Positions 1 to 14,083 are shown, numbered from the stretch's first letter. The stretch is 64,000 nucleotides of DNA from Litomosoides sigmodontis (GCA_963070105.1 OY718804.1:9047317-9111316); one strand, 5' to 3'. Program-made: numbers and translations. Notes: a model not told the origin generated them from the letters alone.

Positions 1-3000
1 TTAAAAAGTAATCAACCTGTTGCTCGAAGAAATGCTTGGTTTCCTCCATGTCCTCCAACCAGTACTTTTTTGGCAAAGACATCAATTCAGTCCAGTTAAT
101 GTTTGGAAGGCCATCGAGATTAATCGAGCCTAAACTTGCCATTTTCTTCCTTTTCTTAACAGAAGTAACTTTGCATAAATTTTTATTAGTGTTCACAAGT
201 AGCAGCACAATGGTATTTTTTCATTTATCTAACTTCTTACCTACCTTCTTTAGGTATATAGCCAATTGGTGACTCGAAACCAATGCTATCATCACCATCG
301 CATCGTCTTAGGATCCAGTCTAACACACGAATATTTTCACCGTAACCAGGCCACAAGAATTTCCCATCAGCAGTTGTACGGAACCAGTTGACGTGGAAGA
401 TTTTCGGTACCTTCAACGAATTTCATCATACAGCGTTGCAATTGAGAACACTTCATTTGTTGAACAATTAAGTAAAGTATCATATGGCTGCTCACCACTT
501 TTCATTCTTGCTCAATCACTTGAATTTAATAACAAAACTTGAAATGGAAATAGTAGAGATGCTTTAAAAAAAAAAAAGAAAAAAAACCTTATGTGGTGGT
601 TGTCCAAGTTTCATCCAATGGCGCATGTATCGTCCAAAATTGTAACCCATGAATGGTCGCATAGCCATTGGATCATGCATAATTTGTTTGCCTAAATACA
701 GAAAACCTTTTAACAGTAATATATTTGAAATATTTTTCAATAATCACAGATTGCAATTCAACCATTTTGACACTTAAAACATTACATAGAAATGTCAGAG
801 GAATTAATTAAATTGATTAATTTAAAATGTTCATTGGATACCAGAGAATTCAGCAGCTGCAGTTGCTTCTGATTTCACGCATGCGCCCACAAAGATACCA
901 TGTACCCAGCTACGTGACTCAAATACAAGGGGCACACCTTCAGGTCTTAAGAAAAAAAATTTGCAATACTTCACAAATTACTGAAATTTACATCGAAGAT
1001 GCATGCGATAATATTCACGAAATTAAACTGTCATTTTTTTTTCAATTTTTTCTTCTCAACCTCTCTCTTTCTCTCCATTTTTATTTCTCTCTCGCCTCCT
1101 CTCTCGCCTCCTCTCTCGCTTTTTCGAAATGCTAAAAAATTAATTTTTTTTATTGCTAAAATTAAGGGATATTTTTTTATCACCCAAAATGAACATAACA
1201 TACCTTCGACCTCCAAAAATGATTGCATCAATTGGCACGCCTTCAGGCTTCTCCCAATCCGGATGGATGATCGGACACTGACCTGCAGGTGCGGTAAATC
1301 GTGAATTCGGATGAGCTGATTTTGTCGAATCTCCAAGGTGCCACGGCTTTCCCAGCCAATCAGTCATTTCAACATTCTGAACATTTACTTCACAAATAGA
1401 TGAAATGAAAAAGAAAATTTTTGAAAATTAGAAATAAGCAAATTATTGCAAACGTACCGGATTTTTCAACTCCTTTTCAAGTCCCTCCCAGAAATATTCA
1501 CCATCGACAGTCTCGGCAACATTTGTGAAGATGGAATTCTCCTGGAAACTTGCCATTGCCATAGGATTTGTTTTGTGTGACGTTCCCGGCGCTACACCAA
1601 AGAAACCGGCTTCCGGATTTATGGCATACAAACGACCATCAGCGCCAAATTTCATCCAAGCAATATCATCACCTACATGAGGAGATCATCCCTTTCAAAT
1701 TTTACTTATATCAAATCATCATGGCGTCATGCCGCAACTGTACTGAAACTTACCCACAACACGCACTTTCCATCCCGGAACGGTTGGTTCAAGCATTGCC
1801 AAATTTGTCTTACCGCAAGCGGATGGAAATGCCGCACAAACGAAACGCTCTTTTCCCTGCGGACTAGTGATACCCATTATCTACAATTCAATCTGTTTGA
1901 AACAAGAAAGAGTGAATTTAACTCTTGCCTGATTGAACGATGAGAGAGAAGGGAAGCAGCCACTGATAATTGCAGTTTGAGAGGGTGAAAAAAGGAAGAC
2001 GGAACGGAAGAGATCGTTAATTCAAATAATTTAACTCAAAAGCAATAATGTTAAGTGTACCAGCATATGTTCAGCCATCCAACCTTCATCATAACCGATA
2101 TTCATGGCAATTCGAAGAGCAAAGCATTTCTTGCCCAAAAGTGAGTTACCACCATATCCGGAACCGAATGACCAAATTTCACGTTGCGCTGGACGATGCG
2201 CAATGATCGTTTTCTCCGGATTGCACGGCCAGCTGTTAATAACCTTGGCTGAAATTTTATCAAAAGCATTTAGCAGTAATTTCATAGGTGAGAGAAAAGC
2301 GTAGCAATTAATAAGTGTGAAATAAATGAGGGAAGAAAATTTACTGAGAACAGGACGAGGTTGTCCGACGGAATGGATGCAACGCACAAATTCTCCGCCT
2401 GATTTCTGTAATTCGTTCAGGACTGCTGCACCCATTCGAGTCATAATTTTCATGCACAGTACAACGTAACTGAAACAAAGAGTGAAATGGATGAAAGTTT
2501 AATTTTAGTCGTGGTGAGAGTGAAATGAATTAAGAAAAATGCCTACACTGAATCGGTAAGTTCAATACCAATTTTCGAAAGTGGACCACCAACTGGACCC
2601 ATTGAAAATGGTATAACATACATTGTACGACCTGAAACATTTTATTATTTTACAGTTATCATTATTGTGCGATTGACATGAGCATGTTAGAAAATTAGGA
2701 AAGCATCTCCCTCACCAGTCATGCAACCTGGAAAGCGATTGTCCAGCTCAGCGCCAAACTGTTCCGGTGACATCCACTGACCCATAATTGCTTTCACCCC
2801 TTCCGCTGTATGACATACTGAATCGTACTTTTCAGGTGTAATCATCCATGTTTTCGATTCAACACGAGCTACGTCACGTGGATCCGTACGACACAGATAG
2901 TTATTTTTGTACGCTTTCAATGGTGTTAAAACACCTGTTTCAATGCATTCACCAATTAGTTCCTTGTACTCTGTCTCGGAACCATCACAAATGTAGATGG

Positions 3001-3350
3001 AACGTGGCGTCATTAGGTCAGCCTTTTCCGCAACAAACAATTGAACTTTTTGTGGCAAATTTTCGAAGCGTCCTTTAATGATTGGTACATTATTCAGTTG
3101 ATGAGTGACCAGTTCAGTGAGTTGCTGAAAAGAGGAAAAAAGTAACAGTTTTTTTTTTTTAATTTTAAAAGAAAAGAACTACAGAGCGGAAAATGTCTCT
3201 TTTTATTTTTCAAGTTTAATAGGAAATCACCGAGAAATCACCAGTGTACAGTAAGTACAAACAATTAGTAAAGTGCAAAAAAAGCTAAGAGAAAAGAAAA
3301 GGTACTATTTTCGAGGCATCTGCAAATTCGACAAGTGAACGAGACGACAT
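1..3350 (-). CDS. PCK: Phosphoenolpyruvate carockinase (GTP), partial: phosphoenolpyruvate carboxykinase, 3' end outside window
   Basis: Converts oxaloacetate and GTP to phosphoenolpyruvate, GDP and CO2. In parasitic worms it often runs in the carboxylating direction for malate fermentation (family knowledge). Exons, all on the complement: <1-129, 245-410, 588-691, 842-945, 1204-1376, 1458-1672, 1754-1880, 2061-2248, 2345-2469, 2547-2631, 2716-3124, 3306-3350. Every junction has GT..AG and matching phase, giving about 623 residues before the window edge; the family has about 620-650, so only a few dozen are missing. Landmarks are the P-loop FPSACGKTN near residues 302-310 with the reactive cysteine, [59 protein letters not shown] and [15 protein letters not shown]. 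The first exon (MSSRSL...) is inferred from phase and gives no mitochondrial presequence, so a cytosolic form is likely. No broken or missing motif is seen. Confidence 0.96.
1060..1113. repeat. Degenerate CT-rich tract in a PEPCK intron
   Basis: Imperfect run of CTCTC and CTCGCCTC units inside the intron between the 842-945 and 1204-1376 exons. It produces spurious open frames on both strands. Confidence 0.7.
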
Positions 3351-3426
3351 GTTTCTCCTGCAACATGCACTTTTATCAAAAATTACAATTACAACAAACA
3401 TAAAATATAACGTGATAAGCGTTATT

Positions 3427-3476
3427 TTCTCTCCCTCCTTCTCTCTCTCTCTCTCTCTCCCTCTGCCTCTCTCCTT
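3427..3476. repeat. CT-rich tract upstream of PEPCK exon 1
   Basis: Mostly (CT)n with CCT interruptions, just 5' of the inferred first coding exon of the minus-strand PEPCK gene. Such polypyrimidine/GA tracts recur many times in this window. Confidence 0.7.
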
Positions 3477-4634
3477 TGAGAAGAGCAAAGGAGGCATATG
3501 TCGACAAACACTTATCTATGAATTAAATTATTAGACATAAAATTTTCCGCTTCAAAAATTCTTTTCAACTGAAACGTTTAAATGTTCCATCTATTAAACG
3601 ATGTGAAGTTTTTTTCCTTTTTTTTCATATTTCACGAAATTTAATTTCAGTTTTACTCTTCCTACTCTTTTTTACCACTAAAAAAATCGATTACTGATAT
3701 TTCATTATTATTATCCATGGAGATAAAATGCCACTGTCCTACACTGACCACTACATACTTTCATAGACTCATTTCCCTTCCTCTCATTTCCATCAACAAA
3801 CAGTTCAAATAGTAAATGTGAAAACACATTGCTTGCTATTCATCAATCATAAGGAGCAGCATTCCGCACCGACTCTCTGTTCCGCTCAACCGCATCCTAT
3901 TCCGCACCACTTCCTTCCTCTTCAACTACAGAACTGAGAAAGTGAAGACTGACAGGATTGCTTCACATACATACACATTAGCACTAAAAGTTCAGCAGAG
4001 GCGTGGCATGACAAATGCGTCAATCTCAAATTGTTTCACGTTTAACTCGTACACTCTGCGCTGCGATGCGAAACGTTCGTATGATTGAACAATGCGGCAC
4101 ACGTACAGCACACGCACTGCAAAAAACCCATTTACACTCGCTTTTTGCAACAACTATTCCTTGCTCAGGCTAATTTAATTTAATTTACAATAATGTGAAA
4201 TTATTTAATAAAATACGTCTTATATGGATCGTTACACAGTTACGCATATACGTGTAAAAGATTACGTGTAAAACGTGTAAAAGATATATGTGTAAAAGAT
4301 TTGTACATAATATTCTTACACAAAATAACGTCATATATGTATAAGTGTAAGGTATTTAGCTAAAAGATTTCTTACAATTTCCTAGTATTTTTCAATTTAA
4401 AAAAAAAAAAGAATTTAAATATTTAATGGTACACGAATAATTTCACGTCAATGAACATATTCCGTTTAATCGTACGAACATTGTAATTTCCCTAGCGTAT
4501 CGGAAATTAGCTAAAGCTAAAGCTAAAGAACAATAGCATCGTCCATCTATCATCGTTCGTATTGCCACTTGGTGAGTGGTACGAGTGAGGGAAAGTGAAG
4601 AGAGGAGGACAGTGAAATCGAATTGGTTGAACGA

Positions 4635-4742
4635 GAGTGTGGGTGTGTGTGTGTGTGTGTGTATGTGTGTGTGTGTGTGTGTGTGCGTGCGTGCGTGTGT
4701 GTGTATGTATGTAGTAAGTAAGTAAGCAAGTAAGTAAGTAAA
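4635..4742. repeat. Compound microsatellite (GT)n followed by (GTAA)n
   Basis: About 75 bp of GT/GC dinucleotides with small interruptions, followed by AGTA/AGCA tetranucleotides. Antisense frames give artefactual histidine/threonine-rich peptides. Confidence 0.9.
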
Positions 4743-4923
4743 CAAACATCCTGTCGTTTCGCTTCAACCATCAACATCCTCCACCCATCCATCCATGGCA
4801 TAAATCTCTCCTAGCCTTATTGAAAAGTACAACAATTATGCAAATATTATGATTAGCAGTGTTGCGAGTATTACGATTAGAAATCGATGAAGGATTAGAT
4901 GAATTTCCATGTTTGCTCATTGC

Positions 4924-4987
4924 ACGGAGTGATCAAAGAGTTTAACCAAAAGTGGACGGAATGATCAAAGAGTTTAACCAAAAGTGG
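4924..4987. repeat. Tandem duplication of a 32-bp unit
   Basis: Two adjacent copies contain GATCAAAGAGTTTAACCAAA followed by AGTGG, and differ at only one or two bases. The near-identity indicates a recent duplication. Confidence 0.85.
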
Positions 4988-5374
4988 TAGCATTCCCTTC
5001 AATCCTTTCTGCTTCTTTTCATTCTTTTTACCATTTTCATCGCTGCGAGAATGAATTTTTCTTCTCGTTTTGCAACGAATGTAAAATAATTTTTGCTCTT
5101 TTCTCGTCATTTATAACTTAAGCTTTACACACCAAAATATCTCATCTCACTTATCACCAATTACGTACGCACGCATACGCACACGCATACACGTAAAACT
5201 AGTAAAATATCATCATGTAATATTGGAAAAATTCATAAATGATTGATCATTATAAGTCTAGCTGTGAGTTGCTAAATGTCATTTGACAATTTTAAATGAA
5301 ATAATCCAATTATTGATTGAAACACTATCAGACGATAGCATCGTTCATTGCAACTTCCACGTTGATAAGAGAGA

Positions 5375-5379
<5 letters not shown>

Positions 5380-5416
<37 letters not shown>
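5380..5416. repeat. (GA)n microsatellite, short
   Basis: Nearly pure GA dinucleotide repeat of about 37 bp in the PEPCK upstream region. Confidence 0.9.
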
Positions 5417-5420
<4 letters not shown>

Positions 5421-6438
5421 ATTTGTTGAATGAGTACAGTTGTTGCACTTTAGTATTTTTCACTTCATCTTCATACTTTCTCTTTTAAATCTTCCTCGAC
5501 CAATGATTTCCACTGTTTAAAATTTTCGATTTGAAAAAACTATTGACAATGATGGGAAAAGAGCAGCTCATCCGCTACTATTCATATCATTGACAATTTT
5601 TTTACATTAACAATGTGGCAAAAAAAGAAAACAACCAAAAAGCAAGAAATATCCGTTTAAAATATAATTTAAAAAAAAAGTAAATTATTCAAATTTTGCA
5701 CGGAAAAAAAAGCACTTTCCTCCCTCAACTGCTTTTTTGAAAAATTGCAAAAATACTTGAAATTTGTATGTAATCGAAATGCGCAAAAATACCGTCGTCT
5801 ATTTGACGTGTGTTTAACGAACGACTAGGTTGACATTTTGAGTCGAAAAAAAAGTGCTCACTGTTTTCGGTGGAAAAAAAGGGTCAAAAAAATTGTGAAT
5901 TGTGATGTCAAATCGAATGTTTGTTTTTTTCGGTAATAGTTCAGCTACGCTAACTTAACCTAATCGTTAAACATATACAAAGTCATTTTCCAAGAATACC
6001 CTCGAAGAATCCGGAGAAAGAAGAAGATGGACATTGTCCACTAGAAAATCGAATTAGACTAGAGTGAAGTAAGTTTCAGAGTGGAAACTACGATGATATT
6101 ATCGTACGATCATCGCGACTGATTTCTGTGTCAGTCTACTTCAAATAAACAAAATAGCCTAAAGTTTAAAAACTTTAAAGTTTAAAAACTTTCGGAGCGA
6201 AGTTCATCGAGCGGGTGAATATTTGAAATGCAATTTTGCTGAAAAAAAATATGAACAAAATTTTCGCTAGAAACTTTTTTTGCGTCACTTTATTTAGACG
6301 TAAAACATAATGCGTACGTAAAACAACAACTATGAAAAACCATAACTGTGATTACTTCAATAATTTCCAGAAATAATTGAAAAAGATAGGTAAGTGGTTT
6401 GTGCGAAAAAGCGAAAAGATGACTGAATGAAAAAGGAT

Positions 6439-6545
<107 letters not shown>

Positions 6546-6800
6546 GAAGTTGTTTTCAGTGAAGAGGGATGAAGTACGCTGAGGCGGTAAACGATCGCAC
6601 AAAGATGGGAATGAGTGCAAATGCGAGAGAGTGAATTTAAATGACTTGATGAGAGGAGGAAGTCAGCGATATTTATTAGTTTAAAGCTTCACCGAAACGT
6701 TCCGCATCTCTCTCGCTGACATCATTTAAGTAATTTCATCGATGATATCATCACTGATAAACAAAGGTGTAATCATTCAAATTTGACGCACCGAAAAATC

Positions 6801-6832
6801 GAAATTACTCGATGACGTCATCGAGCAATTTC
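6801..6832. promoter_or_regulatory. Near-perfect 32-bp palindrome centred on a CRE-type octamer
   Basis: The central 18 bases CTCGATGACGTCATCGAG are a perfect palindrome containing TGACGTCA, the consensus site for CREB/ATF bZIP dimers. The flanks (GAAATT and AATTTC) extend the symmetry to 32 bp with one mismatched pair. It lies in the non-coding interval 3.4 kb upstream of PEPCK. PEPCK promoters in vertebrates carry a CRE, but linking this distant site to PEPCK here is inference. Confidence 0.45.
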
Positions 6833-7910
6833 AATAATAAAAGTGCAATCAAATAGTGTAAACATCAGAAGATGATGTTTGATTCCGAGTGATGTACAAA
6901 TCATGCATCAAAGTGAAAAATTGAAATAAGCCATTTACATCAAAGTGATTCGGCAAGTTTTTTTCCTTTTTTCATTAATTTCCTGAATGCTTAACAATTT
7001 ATCAAATTACAGCTTAGCTTAGCAGTAGAGTCAATTTAGCTTTAAAACCATTCACTGTTGAATGATAAATATTTTGCTGTTTAATTTTTTTGAAATTTCT
7101 TTCCTCATTTTTTTCTTCCTCTTTCAATTACGCTCCCCCCCTAAGTAATGAGTGATTTATTTTTGCAATTTTGCCGTTGCTGTTTTAAAAATGCTAATTT
7201 TTCAGGGCTTAAATTACTCGAAACTTTCGATAGATTGGGGCAATTAGGAAATTTGTCGAGGATCTATTAATTTATTTATTAATTCTAATTATTAACTTAT
7301 CGGTTCTTAGTTAAATTTTTACTTTACTAATGCTTGCATGAGTGAGTAGAAGGAATATTCGATTAATTTTTTTCATAGAAATGGTATGTTTTTTCGCACC
7401 AAATACTCTATCAATGCTTCTAAAAATAATTGAAAATTAATTCAACTTCACGCTATTACGTGTTTTACGTCGTAAATTTTCTACCATTGTGTAGTGGTAC
7501 GTTCTGTATCACCCACATCTTCAAAACTTTCACAAAAGCTTTTTTTCAGAGAAAAAAATTAAAAAAAAATGTTGGGAGGTAAAAAACTGAAGCGAGTGAG
7601 TGAGATTAGTCTCAAAATTTATTACCATTCATTCAAACGTCTGACAAGGTTTTTCAATTTAATATTACCGTAGTAATAACATTGAAATTTAAATGTTATC
7701 ATTTTGCTTATTGTGGTTTGTTTATGACGAGGAAATATGAATGGAAAAATTAACAAAGGAATGACGGAAGACAGTTGTGGGAAGTAGTGGTGGTGGAGGA
7801 AAAAAAAAAGTGCTGTCGGCAAGAGTACAGTCCTCTGGTCATCAATGATAGCGAAATGTTGTAATTTTAAAATAATTTATATCAGTTGATATCGGTGGCA
7901 CACGTAAACA

Positions 7911-7922
7911 CATCACGTGATG
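7911..7922. promoter_or_regulatory. 12-bp palindrome CATCACGTGATG with a CACGTG E-box
   Basis: Perfect inverted repeat with the bHLH consensus CACGTG at its centre, in the non-coding interval. A site of this kind can arise by chance; no other evidence of function is visible. Confidence 0.25.
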
Positions 7923-9620
7923 ATGTATTTGTAAAAAAAAAAGTGATGAAGTGATATTTTAAAATTTCTTTTTTTAAGAGAAAAAAATTTCCTTTTAAAA
8001 TTGTCTAACATTAAATAGTTAATGGTTTTCTTAACAAATTTTCACTTAGCAACCAATCATCACTATTCATTGAAAATGCAATTAGCCCTCATTATCTCTC
8101 ATTAGAAGTGCTGGCATTTCGTTCTTTTTTTTGTTTTTGTGATTTTAGCAGCAATAAAATATAAAATAATAAATTTAAGTAAAACGAACCGAAAGCAAAA
8201 TCATTTAATTTAACGCACATTTTTTTCTATTCATAAAAATTAGGTTAAAATGATTTATTAAAAAAAAATTTGTTGAAATTAAAGAATTGAAGGATGAAAA
8301 TATTGCATTTCACAAACCTTTTGAAGCTACACAATTTGCGCACGCTACACATTTCATTTATTTGAAACAGTTTGTGAAGTAAATTAAAATTTAGCCAAAA
8401 TTCTTACAGTCTCCTCTAGGCTGTCCGTACAGGTTTGTTTTAGCTAAATTTGAAATCTTATTGTATGAATTAAAAATGACTGTAATTTTCACTGAGTGAT
8501 AATTTTCAACACATAGCACCATTCGCTATTGTTTGTCGTTTTGTGAAGAGAAATTTTTCTTTTTTTTTGGAAAATTGCTTGAAGGAGTAAAGATGTCATT
8601 CGATTAAAATATGTATGATACATGCAAGCATTCAAAACTCATTTCAAAGCGCTACAATCGTCTTCTGTTTGTTGTTGAAATTTGAAATTCCTATTTGAGC
8701 AATATTAGCAAATCATTTAAGTCAATTGCATATATGCAAATTTCTTATGCTCAGAATGCTGACTGCGATAGATTAATTGAATATGACAATAGATAGATGG
8801 GAGAAGTTGGTGAGAAAGACTGTACCCAACAACAATTGCTACAAAAATTTAATTGCATAAGTGAATTTGAAGAAAGTTGAACTATTTTGCGGCAATTTTC
8901 ATATGAACAGGAAAGCCGCAAACGACGTGAAAGTTCTGACGGAGGAAAAACCCTAAAAAGGCTTTTTTTATTTGTTACATTATTGAACGAAAAAATGTAC
9001 ATTGAAGAGAATATAATTGCAAGTAATTAAAAATTATTTTAAAAAATTATCAAAATTTAATGACGGATTTTTGATAAATTTTTGGAAATTAAAATTAGTC
9101 GATCTCTTTTGCATATTTAAATGCAATATTTTTTTCATTTACATCTTTGAAAAATATGTGGCAGTTTCATAAAAATTAATTTCCAGTGAACGTGCTACGA
9201 TCAAACGCTGAAGAAAATATTACTGTCAAGTTACAAGATATTATTACAGTGAAATTAAAATAACGAGTGAAATTTTCAACGAGAAGTATTCAAATTTCAT
9301 AAAATTCACAATGCCGAAATGTACTTAATTATTCAAATTAAAAATATAGCAAATACTTTGAACGAAATTAGTAACGATATTCGCGAGTGTACAAGGGGAC
9401 AGTGTAGCACTTAGGAAGTATCATAAACCTTACGATTACTTTTCTCATTGCAAAAATTTTAAACATTGAATTAACGAAACTAACTTTTTCAATTATGATA
9501 ATTTTGCCGGGATTTCGATTAATTAAGCATCATCGATCCTATGCTTTATCAGTGCAAATTAACTTTGAAGGGAAAAACAAATGCAATTTTACTGATTACG
9601 TGTAAGTTACGACGTATAAT

Positions 9621-9733
<113 letters not shown>

Positions 9734-12700
9734 AATCATTCAACAAATTTCGCGTAAATTTAATTTCATTTCATTGACACATCTCAAGAGGTGTTGGTGA
9801 GCATCTCAGTAACTGAACATTATTTTACATTTTCATGTAAACAATCACCTTTGATAAGTAAACCGGACGTGTATATGTCCGTATGCATTGGGTCGTTTAA
9901 TTGACCGCAATTTCACATAGAATGTAAATTGTAATGATTAAATTAACCTAACTATAATTTATCGTCTAAGTAATCTGTGGTGTTGACCGGTCGTGTAAAT
10001 TTTGCCTAATTTTTAATTTCATTGTGAGTTTTGGTGTCGCTTACAGTGAAATGGAACAATCGTGAATTCTTTTTCAAATCTAATCCATTTTGCTCCAATT
10101 ATTGATTATGACAATCCGCACTGTTTATCTTCAACTGTCGGCTCTTTTTTCTAATTGATAATTTTGATTTCTTTGATCACTCCAATAGCTTGATTGATCA
10201 ATTATTACTGATTGATCAATCGATTTTTTCCTTTCACGTCATCCTTAGGCGTAATATTTGCGAGTGCTTCCACTAAACGCTTCTTGTTGTTGTAGAAGAT
10301 AATTATTTAAGACAAATTATTATTTTCTCTCAAACATTTCCATTTGTTGTTTGTAAGTGAGATGAATTCGAAATTTTTGTTTATTGCAAAAAAAGTGCAA
10401 AGTTCTGTTTTGTGTACAAAACCGCCTGCGAATAACACGCTAGGTTTTCGCGCTGATCTGCTCAGCTGCAAGTGGTTAGATTATTGGGTTAAGCTCAAAT
10501 TCACTTGACATCTGTTCCACTCAACTACTCAAGGCTCAGTAATTTTTAGAAATTTCATTCCAATTTTTAGGAACTATCGAAACGTAAACCTTATAATTCC
10601 TACATTTGGTAGTTATCAGGTTGGTTATCGGGCTATTTTAAATTCAATAAATGGTTGTCAGGTTAAGCTGAGGTGAGGATTCACCACGCTGTAGCAATCC
10701 AATCGCGTGAACTTCACAATTCACTCAATAATTATGGACTGCCATTAAGCGCTGTGATTACAGTAAGTGAAAATTGCTGTTGTGGAAAAGCGGATTAATT
10801 CAATGGTCATAACTTAGGCGCTCAATTGCCCCTCTGTACATTGGCAAAGTTATAACAGTTACGATTTAAACTATTTTAAACGATTTAATTTATTAAATTT
10901 AAATTGTCGCTAACGCGTCGATCATCACTGCCTATCATTTCCTCTTCAGAGTATCACACGACTTGTCGAGAATATTTGAAACGTTTTGCAATTCTCGGTT
11001 AGATAGCTTACTTCACTTCCCTGACCTCAGAATTGCAAGGACAATAATTTTTCATTTAGCAAGCGATACATTTATCTCTTTGAATTCATCCGAAAGTTTT
11101 TCCAATTTTCTTCTCGTCCACTGGACATCTTTGATTAAACAAGTTGATCGATATCATTCGAGTTGTGCTACCAAAAGTTTTGAACATTTCGCTGACCAAT
11201 GAATGGAGAGAGTCCATTCTTCCTGGACATTGCAAGGGCACTATCGCAGAATATCAGGAATAGGTAGATCTCACGTTAGATAAGTTTGATAATGCGAAGA
11301 TTAAGTGAAGACAATGCACAAGCATTTCATCGACAACGTGAACTGCTCGTAATTCTCTTAGATTTAGAGATTAGTGAAAGCTAAGCAAACAACAAATCGC
11401 TTTGTAAACAAAACTCAAAATCAATTAATTAGTAAACAGCAAATCATTTCAACGAGAATATTTTGGGAAAACAATTTTTGTAGCATCGATTTACACAGCA
11501 AAGGAAACTCTTGTTTGTTTCAAATTACGAAAAAACATTTCCCTGCTCTGACCTATGTGCAGTGAAGTACACTGAGTAGTAGTGAACTTTACTTTCAGGA
11601 ATTGTAAAATGCTATTGCCCACCTGAACTACTGCAGTAGAAATGGACTGCAAGTGGACATTTTCGTCATCGATGAATTTTGCATTTTAACCATCGTAAAT
11701 TGAAGATAGTTGTTCAAATCATTGCAGTTGTTACGCACGCACAATTACTGACAAAGTAAGGAAGAGGATTTTCAAGCGTGAAAATTGTTGAGAGGAATCA
11801 TTTGCTCCTAAAATTTATTCAATTTAATAAATCCGCTAATAAACCAATCGTTAATTTGTAGCAGTGATTAGCATCTAATGCTCACTTAGAGAATGAATTT
11901 AACGTACGCGAAGTGTTGTCTACGTGTGATTTTGCAATCCTAGACGTACAGATAGGTACGTACCAGTAGAAAGGGCACCTCCCTAATATTTGATATACGT
12001 TCCATCATTGTTAATTAATTTCAGTTCATCCTTCAACGAATTATTACGTCGCACTACTGCGTCAGCTCTTATTTCATACTTTTTAACCGATTAATATTTC
12101 CTATGAAATAAATGTGAAAAAATTACCGAGCCAGCAAGCCAGCAAGTTTGCAGTGGAAGAAAGAATGTAAATAATTTTTTCCTCTAAGAATATTTCTGAA
12201 ATTTTCACTAATTATATAAATAGTATGTAGAGGTAGGTATTCATAATAAATTCAAATGGACAAGTGTCCATTAAATTAGGGCAGAAAAAAATTTCCTCAT
12301 ACTATCTATCATCACCTGCGTTCTTTCCTTACCACTAAAATTCCTCGCTAATTTTAGGCCGAAACCTTTATTTTCAATTTTTTAGATTTCAGGTCTGCGT
12401 CGAGACGGATGTTGCATTGCGCGATATACCTGCGCTGTGACAGGAAAAAAATGCGAAAGAGCGAATGTGAAATAAAAGAAAGTGTTAAAATAATTATTCT
12501 GTTAAATTTAAAGCTTAAAATTATGTTAAAATAAAATTCCAATTTTCATGCAAATTTTTTTGAATTAATTATTTCAATTTGTTTGCGCAATTTCTAATTT
12601 TAATCTATCTCACAAATTGGATGTTCAAAAATCACAAATGGAAAGCGAATCATTTCTCATTTCAACTTCTAACTGAGCGAGTGATTCATGAATATTTCAC

Positions 12701-13073
12701 TTATTCTCAATTTCAAATATTTCAGTGAGCTAGTGGAAAACGATTAGGGAGAAAATTTAACGGTTATCCTTCAGGCAACTGTATCTCAGGTCTATCAGTG
12801 TGTTAAAATATTGCTTTTCGTTGTTTCATTAGCTTACATTCATTTCAGTATTATCGATTGAAATTAAAATTTCACCAATTAAACTTTTTTCAATTCTATT
12901 CTTTGAACTCTTGAAAGATGTTAAGAACAATGTATTGAAACAATTTGCTGATGATAAAATTCCAGTTTCAGTTTACTTATTGTAATTAACTCGAAAGTTC
13001 TTCTTTTTGAATTCTTTAGAATATTTTGTTAAAAATTTGTTCTTTCTCAAGCTACAGAAGCTTTACAGAGAAA

Positions 13074-13103
13074 GAGAGAGAGAGAGAGGGAGAGAGGGAG
13101 AGA
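13074..13103. repeat. GA-rich tract
   Basis: Interrupted GA/GGGA repeat of about 30 bp in the non-coding interval. Confidence 0.75.
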
Positions 13104-14016
13104 CGGCAGGAAAAAACTCAGTGGAAGATTTGGTGATTAACTGAAAATAGCTAATTAACATATTGCTACTAATTTCCCGTTCTTCTATTCGCAAAATTTT
13201 ATGAGCCATTTGTTTTTTATTTTTTAACTTTAACTGGTTATTTAACAATACTGTCCTACATTACTTGTTAATTTTCAAATAAGTCTGCAACTAATGATTG
13301 TAATAGTAGTAGCACTGTTTATCGTATTCATAATATGAATTCGGGAAATTAAATACCGCAAAATACGAGTTTGAATTTTGCTAAAAAAAAAGGAATGTAA
13401 CCTATTTATCACGGAAATCGAATTGAATGGAAATTATTTCCTTTGTAAAAATAGGCATTTATCATCCTTTTTTTTTCAAATCCCGTATCGGTAGAAATGT
13501 GAAATGACCGGAAACTTTGATTGATAATTAATTGATCTTAGGAATTGAATAGTGTTGCCCGAAAGTATCGCTGCTTAATTTGACTTTAAACTTCAGACAA
13601 ATCGATAATATTGCAATAGCCGTAAACATAGGATGAAATGACTTGAGCTTTTCAAAACATACAAAACCTTCTCTCTCGCCTAAGTTGAAATTTCAATTCT
13701 TGCAAGACATATTCACACTAACGATTGTCACAGAAGGTGGAAAGCATACATTTATGCAAATTTTGTATTCTATTTTTGTATTATTTAACTTAAATCGTTT
13801 GCATAAAATTTGGAAAAGTTCTGATTTACTTTTTTTTTCTGAGAAATTTTTTTGAAAAATTTTTAAAATGTTTTGTTTGAAAAAAGAGGAGGAAAGATGC
13901 AGATGAGAAATTAAATTCACAATTTTACTTGCTGGCAATTGCTGAGGTTAAAGCATATCAGTCACGTTTATCTAACTCATTTTAATCTCTCCGGTATCAC
14001 CACACCATCATTTTTA

Positions 14017-14017
14017 C

Positions 14018-14048
<31 letters not shown>

Positions 14049-14083
14049 GTCACCGTCGTCTTCGTTCGTCGTTGTCGTCGTCG
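14017..14083. repeat. (CAT)n then (GTC)n trinucleotide repeat
   Basis: About ten CAT units followed by GTC/GTT units, upstream of the start codon at 14584. It creates a polyserine/polyvaline artefact frame. Confidence 0.85.

Noticed and set aside
4015..4173. Plus-strand 53-codon frame starting MRQSQIVSRLTRTLCAAMRN that resembles a mitochondrial targeting sequence
   Set aside because: It is on the strand opposite to PEPCK, has no downstream plus-strand exon to join before 14584, and ends in a stop. The Arg/Ser-rich look can arise by chance.
4443..4801. His/Thr-rich minus-strand frames
   Set aside because: They are translations of the GT/GTAA microsatellite.
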